A stretch of DNA of 32,834 bases from assembly GCA_026708005.1 (NCBI GenBank), contig JAPOVR010000132.1, forward strand, positions 1 to 32,834. Direction: 5' to 3'. Within the stretch, counting starts at the first letter, position 1, and each line of letters starts with the position of its first letter. The translations under genes were made by a program, and so were the position numbers. Shown piece by piece: positions 1 through 8,122 of the stretch. The DNA comes from Actinomycetes bacterium. Lineage in GTDB: Bacteria; Actinomycetota; Thermoleophilia; Gaiellales; Gaiellaceae. Under the pieces are notes generated by a model, which searched no databases, had not been told where the DNA came from, and saw only the letters and a list, made by a program, of their open reading frames with translations.

Positions 1-44
1 AGGCTCACACCACCCCACCAACACAAACCCCCGCACAAACACCA
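1..44. other. A/C-only contig-end tail
   Basis: From base 6 to 44 the plus strand is only A and C except one G at 33. Read outward it is G/T-rich and resembles the tail at the other end of the window. It contains no gene. It is probably a read-end artefact or low-complexity edge, so the true sequence likely begins near base 45. Confidence 0.6.
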
Positions 45-55
45 GGGGCAAGTCA

Positions 56-519
56 GTGCTCAAGGTGCTTGGCGCCGTGCTCATCCTCGCGAGCATCGGC
101 ATCGTGCTCAGGGGAGTGGTCAGGGCTCACTCGACGGGTGACCAGCCGTTTGTGCTCGCCAAGCGCGACCGCCTACGCGGATTGCTCGTCGGGGTCCTCG
201 GCGGCTTTGTGGTCGGGATGACATCGGTGGGGAGCGGCACGTTCCTCGGCGTGATGCTCATCGTGTTCTTCCCGGTCACGGCCCCAAGGTGGTTGCAACC
301 GACATCTTCCATGCCTCGATCCTGCTGTGGGCTGCCGGCATCGCCGACCTGGTCGGGGGCAACGTGGACCTCGCCGCAACGGGATGGCTCACACTCGGGT
401 CGATACCCGAGGTCCTCGTCGGCAGCCAGCTCACCGTGCGCCTTCCCGAGCAGGGGATCCGAGCCGTGCTGGGGATCGTGGTGCTCGTGTCGGAAATGAA
501 GCTCGCGGCGGCGTTCTGA
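56..519 (+). pseudogene. TauE/SafE-family permease, C-terminal part, frameshifted
   Basis: Two overlapping frames together read like the C-terminal half of a TauE/SafE (sulfite exporter/DUF81) membrane permease. The first frame carries two hydrophobic segments and the glycine-rich GMTSVGSGTFLG stretch. The second carries VATDIFHA, a further helix, GNVDL, and GSIPEVLVGSQL before a final helix, in the family order. The frame changes at the C run 282-285; one extra C would give continuous TAPKVVATD. The 5' part is missing because the contig begins here. The family assignment is fairly firm; whether the gene is dead or the base call is wrong cannot be told from the sequence. Ends at TGA 517-519. 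Confidence 0.7.
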
Positions 520-555
520 GCTCCCCTTCCGGCCGGTCGCCAGCGCAGCGGAACG

Positions 556-561
556 TAGAAT
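556..561 (+). promoter_or_regulatory. -10 hexamer TAGAAT, leaderless start
   Basis: TAGAAT is followed by exactly 6 nt (CGGCTA) and then GTG at 568, so transcription would begin at or beside the start codon. The same spacing recurs before several other genes here. No convincing -35 box is visible. Confidence 0.6.
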
Positions 562-567
562 CGGCTA

Positions 568-1614
568 GTGCCCGCGGGCGTGATGGACCCCGAACAGCCT
601 GACGGTTCTCCGCGCCGCGGCGGCTGGTTGCGCGCCCGGGCCCAGGGAGGCGCGGTCGCGCTCGTGGCGCTGCTCGTCCTCGGCGGAACGTCGGCCGCCT
701 TCGCGGTCACCCAGTCGCTGAAGCTCAAGCCTCCCCCCGTGACGGCACCGCGGTTCGATCGTGTCTTCTCGCCCGTGTGCGAATGCGAGCAGGCCACTGC
801 GCGTCTGACGGTTCGGTTCCGACAGGCAGATCGAGTCCGAGCGAGCATCGTCGATCTGTCTGACCGCGAGGTTCGCGTGCTGCTCGAGGATCGGCCGGTG
901 CGCCGCGGCGACGTCGACTTCGTGTGGGATGGGCGGTCAGACCGTGGCGCGCTCGCGCCGGACGGCCGCTACCGGCTGCGTCTCGAGCTGACTCGCCAGG
1001 ATCGGACGATCCTCATTCCGACGACGTTTCGGATCGACACTGTGCCGCCCGTGGCTCGGCTTCTCGGGGCAGATCCGACCGAGCTCTCGCCAGACCGCGA
1101 TGGCGTGAACGAGCGCGTGCGAATCCGCTACCGGGCAACCGAGCGCGGGACGCCCGTCTTGCGCATCGGCTCCGCGGCCATCGAGCCCGGCAAGCGCCGA
1201 CCGCGCGGGCGCTCGACCGTCGCCTGGAACGGTTGGATCGACGGCGAGGCTGCGCCGACAGGCGACTACCAGCTCTCGCTTCGGGTGCGCGACGATGCCG
1301 GGAACCTCTCGCGGCCGATCCCGTCGATCGACGTTCGCGTTGACTACGTCGAGCTTCAAGAGAGCAGGCTCTCGGCCGAGCGTAGCGGAGAGCTCACGTT
1401 CCACGTGCGGTCGGATCGGCCCTTCGATTGGCAGCTCATCCGGCCGGCGGCCAGCGGACGGCCAGGACAGACGTTCATCTACGAGATACGTCAGGCTCCC
1501 GGCGAGGTCACCGTTCAGCTTCCGCAGGCTGCTCGCCCCGGCACCTATCTCCTGCGCGTCAGCCGCTCGGGCGATGTCGATACCGCCGAGGTTCGCATCC
1601 GGAGGCAGTCGTGA
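568..1614 (+). CDS. Membrane-anchored FlgD Ig-like domain protein
   Basis: A 348-residue protein with one N-terminal membrane segment (about residues 25-48, ALVALLVLGGTSAAFAV) after a short charged leader, so most of it should lie outside the membrane. It has two modules of the FlgD Ig-like type: FVWDGRSDRG followed by GRYRLRLEL, and VAWNGWIDGEA followed by GDYQLSLRVRDDAGN. A C-terminal beta-rich region follows. FlgD-Ig folds are common in actinobacterial envelope proteins with no flagellar role, and no flagellar genes are nearby. The GTG start fits the leaderless promoter at 556. The stop overlaps the next gene's start (GTGA), implying co-transcription and coupled translation with the polymerase-like gene. 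Exact function unknown. Confidence 0.75.
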   Translation: MPAGVMDPEQPDGSPRRGGWLRARAQGGAVALVALLVLGGTSAAFAVTQSLKLKPPPVTAPRFDRVFSPVCECEQATARLTVRFRQADRVRASIVDLSDREVRVLLEDRPVRRGDVDFVWDGRSDRGALAPDGRYRLRLELTRQDRTILIPTTFRIDTVPPVARLLGADPTELSPDRDGVNERVRIRYRATERGTPVLRIGSAAIEPGKRRPRGRSTVAWNGWIDGEAAPTGDYQLSLRVRDDAGNLSRPIPSIDVRVDYVELQESRLSAERSGELTFHVRSDRPFDWQLIRPAASGRPGQTFIYEIRQAPGEVTVQLPQAARPGTYLLRVSRSGDVDTAEVRIRRQS

Positions 1615-3161
1615 CGAAGGAGCTGCTCGTGCAGCTGGGGGGCCCCGTCGCGGCAGTTGGGCTGGTCTGGCTGATCCTGTGGAGCCACCCTGCCGTTCGC
1701 CTCGGTGGCCTGCTGCTCGCGGTCGTGGGTGTGTGCCTGATGATTCCGTTGCTTTTACCCTCGAGCGATCCCGTGAAGCTCGCGGGGGTGGGCGCCGCGG
1801 CGTTGGCCGTTGCGATCCTGCTTGCTGTCGTGTTCCATCGTTGGCCGTGGGCCTTCGGGCTGCTCGCGATCGCGGCTGCGCCGGCGCGGATACCCGTCAC
1901 TCTGGGTGACGCCGATGCGAACCTGCTCGTGCCGCTCTACGCCATCGTGGCGAGTGGTGCGCTCAAGCTCGCCTACGAGTTGCTGTGCGACCGGGTGTGG
2001 GCTCGCGAGCTGGGCTTCCTCGCCTGGCCGGTGGCTGCCTTCGCGGGATGGCTTGCAGCCTCAGCCGTGTGGGCGGACAGCCACCGCGAAGCGGCAATCG
2101 ACGTGGCCTTCTTCGTCGTGCCTTTCGCCTTGCTCGCGGTGCTTGTCTCCCGATTGCCCTGGAAGCGCACAGCGCTCAGCTCCGCCTACACGCTGCTCGT
2201 CACGCTGGCGGTCGCCTTCGCGGGCGTGGGCATCTACCAGTGGGTGGCTCGAGAGATCTTCTGGAACCCGAAGGTTGAGGTGTTCAACGCGTTCCGCACG
2301 CCGTTTCGCGTCAACTCCGTCTTCTGGGATCCGTCGATCTACGGCCGCTTCCTCGTCGTTGCGATTCTCGTGTCCCTCGCTGTGCTGCTGCTCGGCGGCG
2401 CCCGCCGGAGAGCTCTGGCTCTGGCGATCGGCGGCGCGATCGCCGTCATGTGGATCGGCCTCCTCTTCTCGTTCTCCCAGTCGAGCTTTGCGGCGCTCGC
2501 GCTCGGGACGGTGCTGCTCATCCTGCTCGTCTGGCGCTGGCGCGCCCTCATCGCCATCAGTCTCGCCCTCGCCGTGCTGGTCCCTGTCGTCGCGCTCGCC
2601 CCGCAGTTCGACAACGTCCGGCCGGTCGTGTTTGCGGGGAGGGAGGGTGGTCTAGACTCTGCCACAGGTGGTCGGTACGGTCAGATGAAGAGCGGTGTGC
2701 ACCTTGCCCGCGAGAATCCCGTGCTCGGTGTGGGGCTCGGCGGCTATCTCAACGCCTACGCCGAGCAGGAGAACCTGCAGCGTGCGCCCGGCCGGCTCGC
2801 GCAGCACGCCTCGCCGGTCACCGTTGCCGCCGAGACCGGCCTGCCCGGCCTCGCGCTCTTCGTCGCGCTTGCGGCCGCCGGCCTTGCGACGTCGTTGCGG
2901 GCCGCCCGGGGGAGCCCGCTCTCACGGATCACGGCTCTCTCGGCCTCCGCCATCTTCGCCGCGATCATGATCCACAGCCTGTTCTACAGCGCCTTCTTCG
3001 AGGATCCAATGATGTGGGGCGCGCTCGGCCTGGCGGCGCTTGCTCTCGGCAATCGCGAGGTCGTCGAGGAGCCCAAGCGCACCCGTGAGCGCGCCCGCGT
3101 CGAGCGGCCTCCCCCGCGGCCGGTGCGTTCGGGCTGGCCGCTGTCGGATCCCCCCGCGTAG
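1611..3161 (+). CDS. O-antigen ligase/polymerase (Wzy_C-type) membrane protein
   Basis: A 516-residue polytopic membrane protein. Repeated hydrophobic segments of 18-22 residues cover most of residues 8-440. The Wzy_C/O-antigen ligase signature is present: a large loop containing [10 protein letters not shown], then [16 protein letters not shown] and the conserved [14 protein letters not shown]. Proteins of this family polymerise or ligate lipid-linked glycans on the outer face of the membrane. The GTG at 1611 overlaps the previous stop and places the protein start before the first helix, so it is preferred over upstream in-frame GTGs inside the preceding gene. The C-terminal tail is Arg/Pro-rich and cytosolic. 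It lies near glycosyltransferases, consistent with surface polysaccharide assembly. Confidence 0.8.
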   Translation: MTKELLVQLGGPVAAVGLVWLILWSHPAVRLGGLLLAVVGVCLMIPLLLPSSDPVKLAGVGAAALAVAILLAVVFHRWPWAFGLLAIAAAPARIPVTLGDADANLLVPLYAIVASGALKLAYELLCDRVWARELGFLAWPVAAFAGWLAASAVWADSHREAAIDVAFFVVPFALLAVLVSRLPWKRTALSSAYTLLVTLAVAFAGVGIYQWVAREIFWNPKVEVFNAFRTPFRVNSVFWDPSIYGRFLVVAILVSLAVLLLGGARRRALALAIGGAIAVMWIGLLFSFSQSSFAALALGTVLLILLVWRWRALIAISLALAVLVPVVALAPQFDNVRPVVFAGREGGLDSATGGRYGQMKSGVHLARENPVLGVGLGGYLNAYAEQENLQRAPGRLAQHASPVTVAAETGLPGLALFVALAAAGLATSLRAARGSPLSRITALSASAIFAAIMIHSLFYSAFFEDPMMWGALGLAALALGNREVVEEPKRTRERARVERPPPRPVRSGWPLSDPPA

Positions 3162-3166
3162 CCACG

Positions 3167-3688
3167 ATGGCCACGCGTCATTCTGGAAGCCATGAGCACC
3201 GGCGGCACTCGCGCGGCGAGGGCAGCGTACCCATCGGCATCGTCACGGTGAGCGACTCCCGCACCGCTGAGACCGATACGAATGGGATGTGGTTGCGCGA
3301 GCAGGTTGAGACGCTTGGGCACCGCGTCGGTGGCTATCGCGTCGTCCAGGACGATCCAGAGCAGGTCGTTGACGCGCTCGCGGAGCTCACCGCCGGGGAG
3401 TGCCGGGTCGTCGTGTTCAATGGCGGTACGGGGATCTCGAAACGCGACCGCACCTACGATGCGCTCAGCTCTCGGCTCGAGAAGACGCTCAGCGGGTTCG
3501 GCGAGCTCTTCCGCATGCTCAGCTACGAGCAGGTTGGCGCGGCCGCGATGTTCTCGCGCGCGACCGCGGGCGTCTACCGAGACACCGTCGTCATCTCGAT
3601 CCCAGGCTCCCCGGCTGCCGTGCAGCTCGCCTGGGAGCGGCTGATCGCTCCCGAGCTTCAGCATCTCGCCTGGGAAGTCGGCCGTTAA
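3167..3688 (+). CDS. moaB: MoaB/Mog-family molybdopterin biosynthesis protein
   Basis: A 173-residue protein matching the MoaB/MogA fold. It has [10 protein letters not shown] near the N-terminus, the ligand-binding signature [16 protein letters not shown], then [22 protein letters not shown] and [17 protein letters not shown]. MogA adenylylates molybdopterin before molybdenum insertion; MoaB homologues share the fold, and their exact role varies. The first 20 residues are His/Arg-rich and less conserved. It starts five bases after the previous stop, so it probably shares that operon. It is the only molybdenum cofactor gene in the window. Confidence 0.85.
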   Translation: MATRHSGSHEHRRHSRGEGSVPIGIVTVSDSRTAETDTNGMWLREQVETLGHRVGGYRVVQDDPEQVVDALAELTAGECRVVVFNGGTGISKRDRTYDALSSRLEKTLSGFGELFRMLSYEQVGAAAMFSRATAGVYRDTVVISIPGSPAAVQLAWERLIAPELQHLAWEVGR

Positions 3689-3738
3689 GGCTGCGGCGAG
3701 CCGGGCCCTCTGCGGGCGTGCTCGGACGAGCCGAACGA

Positions 3739-3744
3739 TAGCAT
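3739..3744 (+). promoter_or_regulatory. -10 hexamer TAGCAT, leaderless start
   Basis: TAGCAT, 6 nt (CGCCGG), then GTG at 3751. This is the same geometry as at 556. It supports a separate transcript for the phosphatase-like gene and fixes its GTG start. Confidence 0.6.
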
Positions 3745-3750
3745 CGCCGG

Positions 3751-5190
3751 GTGCCCTCGCGCGTGATGGTCATCGGTCTGGACTGCGCTGCTCCCGAGCT
3801 GGTCTTGGAGGCGTGGCGGGACGAGCTGCCGGTGATTGACTCGCTCATGGAGCGCGCCGTGTTCGGCGTGCTGCGCAGCTGCGATCCACCGATCACCGTT
3901 CCGGCTTGGTCGGTGATGACCGCGTCTCGCCATCCCGGCGAGCTCGGCTTCTACGGCTTTCGCAATCGCCGCGATCGTTCGTACGACCAGCTCACGATCG
4001 CCGACGCGCGCGCCGTGCGCGTGCCGCGCGTCTGGGACATCCTCTCGATGCGAGACCGGCCGGTGATCGTGCTCGGCGTTCCGCAGACGTATCCGGTCAG
4101 CCGCGTCAACGGTGTCATGGTCTCGTGTTTCCTGACGCCCGACACCGACACGAGCCAGTACACGTACCCGGCAGAGCTCAAGGCTGAGATCGAGGGTCTC
4201 GTCGGCCGCTATCTCGTCGACGTCGACGACTTCCGGACCGAGGAGAAGGATCGGCTTCTTCGCGACCTGGAGGAGATGACGGAGAAGCGATTCCGCGTGG
4301 CCGAGCATCTCCTTGCGAGCCGCGAGTGGGATCTCTTCTTCATGGTCGAGATGGGCACCGATCGCATCCACCATGCGTTCTGGCGGTTCTTTGATCCCGG
4401 CCATCGTTTCTACGAGCCAGGGAACCCCTACGAGGGCGCAATGCTCGACTACTACCGCCGCCTCGATGAGAGACTCAGCCGGCTGCTGCGATTCGCCGAC
4501 GATGAGACGGCTGTCATGATCGTCTCCGACCACGGCGCCAAGCGGATGGAGGGCGGCATCTGCATCAACGAGTGGCTGCGCCGAGAGGGCTACCTCACCT
4601 TGCTCGAGGAGCCGCGAGAGGCGCGTCGTCTCGAGCCCGACCTCGTCGACTGGCCTCGCACGGCCGCATGGGGTGAGGGCGGCTACTACTGCCGCCTGTT
4701 CATGAATGTCCGCGGCCGCGAGCCCCAGGGTGTTGTCGACCCCGCCGACTACGAGCGCGCGCGCGATGAGATTCGAGAGAAGCTCGAGGCGCTCGGCGAT
4801 GAGGCAGGACGGCCGATCGGCTCGGTCGCGCACAAGCCCGAAGACCTCTACCCGACCCGCCGCGGCGTGGCTCCCGATCTGCTCGTGTACTTCGGGGATC
4901 TCTCGTGGCGAAGCATTGGCGAGGTCGGCACTGGGGCCATCCACGTCTTCGAGAACGACACCGGGCCCGACGATGCAAACCATGCTCACGAGGGTCTCTA
5001 CCTTCTCGCTGCCGACGGCGTCGTTCCGGGCCGCGCCGAGCAGCGCGACCTGCGGGATATCGCCCCAACGCTCCTCGAGCTGCTCGGCGAGCCGGTCCCC
5101 GCCGAGATGGAGGGCAGAAGCCTCCTGCGGCCGTGTGGCGTTGGGCCGAGCGGGGCTGCCGGCGGGGCCGCCGGCTTGCACCGCAGCTAG
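3751..5190 (+). CDS. Alkaline phosphatase superfamily phosphodiesterase/nucleotide pyrophosphatase
   Basis: A 479-residue enzyme of the alkaline phosphatase superfamily (type I phosphodiesterase/nucleotide pyrophosphatase branch). Metal and catalytic positions are visible: Asp11 in VIGLDCA, the probable Thr nucleophile at 49 in PPITVPAW, MGTDRIHHAFW in mid-protein, Asp260-His261 in VSDHGAK, and His411/His413 in NHAHEG. The family hydrolyses phosphate or phosphonate mono- or diesters with two metal ions. No signal peptide is seen, so a cytosolic location is likely. The actual substrate is unknown; a lipid- or glycan-linked phosphate would fit the neighbourhood. The start is GTG, set by the -10 at 3739. 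Confidence 0.85.
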   Translation: MPSRVMVIGLDCAAPELVLEAWRDELPVIDSLMERAVFGVLRSCDPPITVPAWSVMTASRHPGELGFYGFRNRRDRSYDQLTIADARAVRVPRVWDILSMRDRPVIVLGVPQTYPVSRVNGVMVSCFLTPDTDTSQYTYPAELKAEIEGLVGRYLVDVDDFRTEEKDRLLRDLEEMTEKRFRVAEHLLASREWDLFFMVEMGTDRIHHAFWRFFDPGHRFYEPGNPYEGAMLDYYRRLDERLSRLLRFADDETAVMIVSDHGAKRMEGGICINEWLRREGYLTLLEEPREARRLEPDLVDWPRTAAWGEGGYYCRLFMNVRGREPQGVVDPADYERARDEIREKLEALGDEAGRPIGSVAHKPEDLYPTRRGVAPDLLVYFGDLSWRSIGEVGTGAIHVFENDTGPDDANHAHEGLYLLAADGVVPGRAEQRDLRDIAPTLLELLGEPVPAEMEGRSLLRPCGVGPSGAAGGAAGLHRS

Positions 5191-5855
5191 GCGTTCTGTG
5201 CGGGTCTGGGGTGTGGCGGCGTTCGCCCCGGCCGGGAGGTGCAGGCCGGAAGCATCCTGCGCAAGGTCGGGTTGTGGGCTGTCGCGGAGGGCGGGGCCGG
5301 CAGGCTTGGGAGGACGGGGTAGGCGCGGCCGGCAGGCGGACGCTGGTCGCGCTGCGGTTCCGTGCGATTGCCCTCTGCGGGCCGCTGTGAGGGAACCCCT
5401 GGCGCGAAGCCGGGGCGGCACCTGCCCCCGGAGCGCCCGACCAAGCGCAGCTTCGGGTCGCTGTGAGTGCCCTCAGAGCCACCGAGCCTCGGAGCCGCCG
5501 ATCCCAGCTGTCATGGCAGAAGACCCGCCCCCCACCCACCACCCGGAGGAGGGTAGCCGAGTAAGGCGCGCAGCTTCCGCACGCACTGTCACAGAAGCAT
5601 CACGAATCGGCGCCAACACCGAGGCGTCACGGACGAGTGCCAACGGCGCTGACTCGCCGCCGCCGGGCCGCCGAGCGCCTCCCGTCAATTGCAGTGTCGC
5701 CCGACGATGGGCCGAGCGACCTGGCTCGGCGGAGCCGCCGAGAGCCCACCGACCAAGCACCCCTGATCTTCTTCTGCACGGGGTCGTCCCTCGGTGGTCT
5801 TCACACGCTGTTCTCGGAGGAGACCTGGGTCGAACGGCCCGCTGAGGATCGACGG
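5191..5855. other. Intergenic region between convergent genes
   Basis: 665 bp of very GC-rich sequence between the convergent phosphatase and TlpA genes. Apart from the repeat copy at 5524-5617, no gene is supported. Just beyond the repeat, 5618-5655 has a second, weaker unit (GCGTCACGG...GTGCCAAC) resembling the repeat's direct-repeat part. Confidence 0.6.
5524..5617 (-). repeat. Dispersed intergenic repeat, copy A
   Basis: Read on the minus strand: GTTGGCGCC, TCGTGATGC, TTCTGTGACAG, then GGCTACCCT, CCGGGTGGTGGG and a G-run. This order is shared with four other intergenic copies. CTACCC can pair with GGGTGG to form a short hairpin. It lies between two convergent genes. Confidence 0.8.
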
Positions 5856-6773
5856 CTAGCCGAGCATGGCGACCATGTCGTCCCAGGTCGCGGCATCGGC
5901 CGCCCCGTAGAAGCCGTGGGCGATGCGCCCGAACTCGTCGATCAGGATCGTCGCCGGGTGCGCGGTGATTCCCCACTGCCGGATCTGAGCCCAGTCGTTG
6001 TCGGAGAGCACCGGAAAGCGCCAGCCGTACTTCTTCGCGAACTCTCGTCCAGCTTCGTCGCCGTCGGTTACATGGACGCCGAGGAACGCCAGACCCGTCT
6101 GTCTCCCCACCCACTCCGCGAAGGCGACGCCCTCGCTCCTGCAGAACGGTCAGTGCTCGGCGTAGACCTTGACGACGATCGGCGTGCCGAGGAAGTCCGC
6201 GGTGGAGATCGGCTCGCCATCGAGTGTCTGTCCAGAGAGAATCGCGGCCTTCGGCCGGCTCGTGTCTTCCTCGCGCGCCGGGGTCTCAGGAGGGGCTTCC
6301 TGGCTCTCGGCCTGGGGAGGTCGGGTGTCCTCGCGGCTCACGGCTGCCTCGGTCTCGGTGGGCGCTGGGGGTTCGGCCGCAGCGGGTACGGGCGGTTCGG
6401 CCGGCGTCGCCTCCGGGCTCGGAGCTGGTGCCACTTCGTCGGTCTCGCTGGCAGCTGGGCGGGCCGAGCCGGTGTCGGCGCTTTCTCCGCCCTCCTCACC
6501 CTGGGCGGTCTCGGTGGGCGCTGGGGGTTCGGCCGCAGCGGGTACGGGCGGTTCGGCCGGCGTCGCCTCCGGGCTCGGAGCTGGTGCCGCTTCGGGGGCC
6601 GGAGGCTGCTGGCCTGTGTCTGCGGGTGCCTCCGGCACTGCAGGCGGGCTGTCAGCGCTGCTGCCACCTCCGCCGCAGGCTGCGACTCCGAGTACTAGGA
6701 GAGCCAGGAGGAGCACGCGCCGCACTCCGAGCAGGCGCGACGATGGCAGCGGAAGGGGCGCTCCAGGCACCAA
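5856..6773 (-). CDS. Lipoprotein with TlpA-like thioredoxin domain; candidate selenoprotein (UGA at Cys position)
   Basis: Read through one in-frame UGA (6152-6150), this is a 305-residue protein. Residues 1-33 form a lipoprotein signal ending LGVAAC-G (lipid Cys33). About 34-170 is a Pro/Ala/Glu-rich stalk. About 175-305 is a TlpA/AhpC-TSA thioredoxin fold: VVKVYAEH, then UGA-PFC, FLGVHVTDG, FPVLSDN, GITAHPATILID (cis-Pro) and GRIAHGFYG. UGA sits exactly where the first Cys of CPFC belongs, giving Sec208-Pro-Phe-Cys211; both sides are in the same frame. A SECIS-like hairpin follows. Likely role: extracytoplasmic thiol-disulfide exchange or peroxide reduction. The start is TTG, 6 nt after TATCCT. 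Alternatives: a TGC-to-TGA mutation or a base-call error. Confidence 0.82.
6118..6136 (-). promoter_or_regulatory. Putative bacterial SECIS hairpin in tlpA-like gene
   Basis: In the mRNA, GCGAGGGC-GUC-GCCUUCGC forms an 8-bp stem (one G-U pair) with GU at the start of the apical loop. The loop begins at nt 22 after the UGA. Known bacterial SECIS elements sit just downstream of UGA inside the coding region and expose G/GU at the apex for SelB. Pairing is seen directly; function is inferred. Confidence 0.72.
6350..6588 (-). repeat. Two perfect 83-bp direct repeats coding the stalk
   Basis: Bases 6350-6432 and 6506-6588 are identical, 156 bp (52 codons) apart, and in the same frame. They encode the Pro/Ala-rich unit PAPSPEATPAEPPVPAAAE and following residues. 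Perfect identity at synonymous sites points to recent duplication or gene conversion. The stalk probably spans the envelope. Confidence 0.9.
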
Positions 6774-6779
6774 CTGCTA

Positions 6780-6785
6780 AGGATA
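6780..6785 (-). promoter_or_regulatory. -10 hexamer TATCCT, leaderless TTG start
   Basis: On the minus strand TATCCT is followed by TAGCAG and then TTG at 6773. The 6-nt spacing matches the plus-strand genes and supports TTG as the start of the lipoprotein, rather than the in-frame GTG 16 codons inside. Confidence 0.6.
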
Positions 6786-6911
6786 CCCAGCCCTTCCGCA
6801 ACGCCGGGCGTCCACCGTCGGGCCTGAAGGCTCCCCGGGCAAGCCCGTACCCTTCGTCTCCATGGCGATGGCTGGCCTGCCGGCTTCGGCTGCGGACAAC
6901 GCTGTCCGACG

Positions 6912-7141
6912 TTGGACCCGATGATGATCGGGTGCCTCTCCCAGGGCGCGCGCGCCGCTCTCAGTCTCGCTGTGGCTGGCGGGATCCTCGCGTTCCTCGG
7001 CCGCTTCGGCATCCGCGCAGATCGGGCGGTCGCAGCGGGGTTCCTCTTCCACACGGTGACGCTCGCCACGCTCTGCCCGGCGCCTTCATCCTGCTGTTGC
7101 AAGGTGTGCGCCCACCCATGCTGCGCGCCGGCAGGGTGTAG
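6912..7141 (+). pseudogene. C-terminal remnant of lysylphosphatidylglycerol synthase/UPF0104-like membrane protein
   Basis: The first frame has VAGGILAFLGRFGIRADRAV followed by AAGFLFHTVT. This resembles the end of the UPF0104/AglD-type flippase-like family, where a glycine-rich segment, LLxAFGI, a helix and a (Y/F)(R/H)xxT motif precede the last helix. After a frame change near 7060, the +1 frame gives LPGAFILLLQGVRPPMLRAG ending at TAG 7139-7141. The rest of the gene is absent; 6774-6911 shows no matching frame. It abuts the GT2 start, so it may be the relic of an upstream operon member. The assignment rests on pattern only. Confidence 0.45.
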
Positions 7142-7144
7142 CCA

Positions 7145-8053
7145 ATGACGGTTTCTGCCATCGTGGTGTCGTACAACACTCGTGAGCTTCTCGGCCGGTG
7201 CCTGGAGCGGCTTGCCGCCGGCGAGCTGGAGGAGGTGATCGTCGTCGACAACGGCTCGAGCGACGGCAGCCGCGAGCTCGTGCGCGAGCGGTTTCCCGAT
7301 GCTCGGCTGCTCGATCCTGAGGTGAACCTCGGCTTCGGGGCTGCCAACAACCTTGGAGCGAACGTCGCCCGAGGCGAGCTTCTCCTCTTCCTGAACGCCG
7401 ACACCCGGCCGGTGGCTGACGCCGTCAGATCGCTGGCCGGGTTTGTCTCTGCGCGTGAGGACGTTGGCATCGCCGGCCCGCGGCTCTTGAATCCAGACGG
7501 CACCCTGCAACGGTCGGTGCGGGGCTTCCCGACGGTGTGGCGGATCTGCACCGAGTACTTCTTCCTGCGGAAGCTTGCGCCGCGCAGTCGAGTCGTCAAC
7601 GCGTTCTACGGGGCCGGCTTCGAGCATGATCGTGAGCGCGAGGCCGAGTTCGTGATGGGGGCCGTGATGTGCATGCGGCGTGAGGTGTTCGACGCGGTCT
7701 CAGGCTTCGACGAGCGCTACTTCCTCTTCAGCGAGGAGGCCGACCTTGCCTACCGCGTCCGGCACGCGGGCTGGCGAGTCGTGTTCACGCCAACCGCGGA
7801 GTTCGTGCACGTCGGTGGAGCGGCAACGCGGCCGGTCTGGGATCAGATGTACCGAGAGCAGCTTCGCGGCCACGTGCTGTTCCTCGCCGCGCATGCGGGT
7901 CTGGCGTCTGCCGAACGGGCTCGGCGATGGCTCGTGCGCGCCCTGCGGTTTCGGGGCGTTCTCTTTCCGGGCCCGCGCGGGCGGCTCTACCTGGAGGCCG
8001 GTCGATGGCTCGCAGCGAGGTCTGTCGAGAGCCTCGTACAATCGAGCGAGTGA
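7145..8053 (+). CDS. Family 2 glycosyltransferase, rhamnosyltransferase-like
   Basis: A 302-residue GT-A fold enzyme. It has VSAIVVSYNTRELL at the N-terminus, VIVVDNGSSDGS (nucleotide-sugar binding), NLGFGAANNLG, LFLNADTRP (DxD-like metal site), VMGAVMCMRREVFDAVSGFDERYF and FSEEADLAYRVRHAGW. These match GT2 enzymes of the WbbL/rhamnosyltransferase type, which add deoxyhexoses to lipid-linked glycans at the cytosolic membrane face. The ATG is preceded by no strong Shine-Dalgarno sequence. The neighbouring deacetylase and GT4 suggest a shared polysaccharide pathway. The sugar specificity cannot be read from sequence. Confidence 0.88.
   Translation: MTVSAIVVSYNTRELLGRCLERLAAGELEEVIVVDNGSSDGSRELVRERFPDARLLDPEVNLGFGAANNLGANVARGELLLFLNADTRPVADAVRSLAGFVSAREDVGIAGPRLLNPDGTLQRSVRGFPTVWRICTEYFFLRKLAPRSRVVNAFYGAGFEHDREREAEFVMGAVMCMRREVFDAVSGFDERYFLFSEEADLAYRVRHAGWRVVFTPTAEFVHVGGAATRPVWDQMYREQLRGHVLFLAAHAGLASAERARRWLVRALRFRGVLFPGPRGRLYLEAGRWLAARSVESLVQSSE
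8037..8042 (+). promoter_or_regulatory. -10-like TACAAT inside GT2 3' end
   Basis: TACAAT lies 7 nt before GTG 8050. A transcript starting near 8049 would carry a 23-codon open frame (8050-8121) just upstream of the deacetylase GTG at 8123. It could be an internal promoter for the deacetylase. The small frame has no recognisable product. Confidence 0.35.
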
Positions 8054-8122
8054 TGCCGCCACCCGCTCGCCCACCTAGAGAACCTCGCCGGTTGCCTGGA
8101 CGGGCGCAGCTCCTGGCCTGAC

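Noticed and set aside
3685..5421. Long minus-strand open frame of 578 codons opposite the phosphatase gene
   Set aside because: It is an antisense shadow created by GC-biased third positions; it has no domain pattern, while the plus strand has a complete enzyme with catalytic residues.
4700..5542. Protein encoded by the repeat's G-rich end (frames beginning MVGGG or MVSGG after the hairpin)
   Set aside because: All five copies open a frame after GTG, but the peptides differ beyond the first few residues and end at unrelated places.
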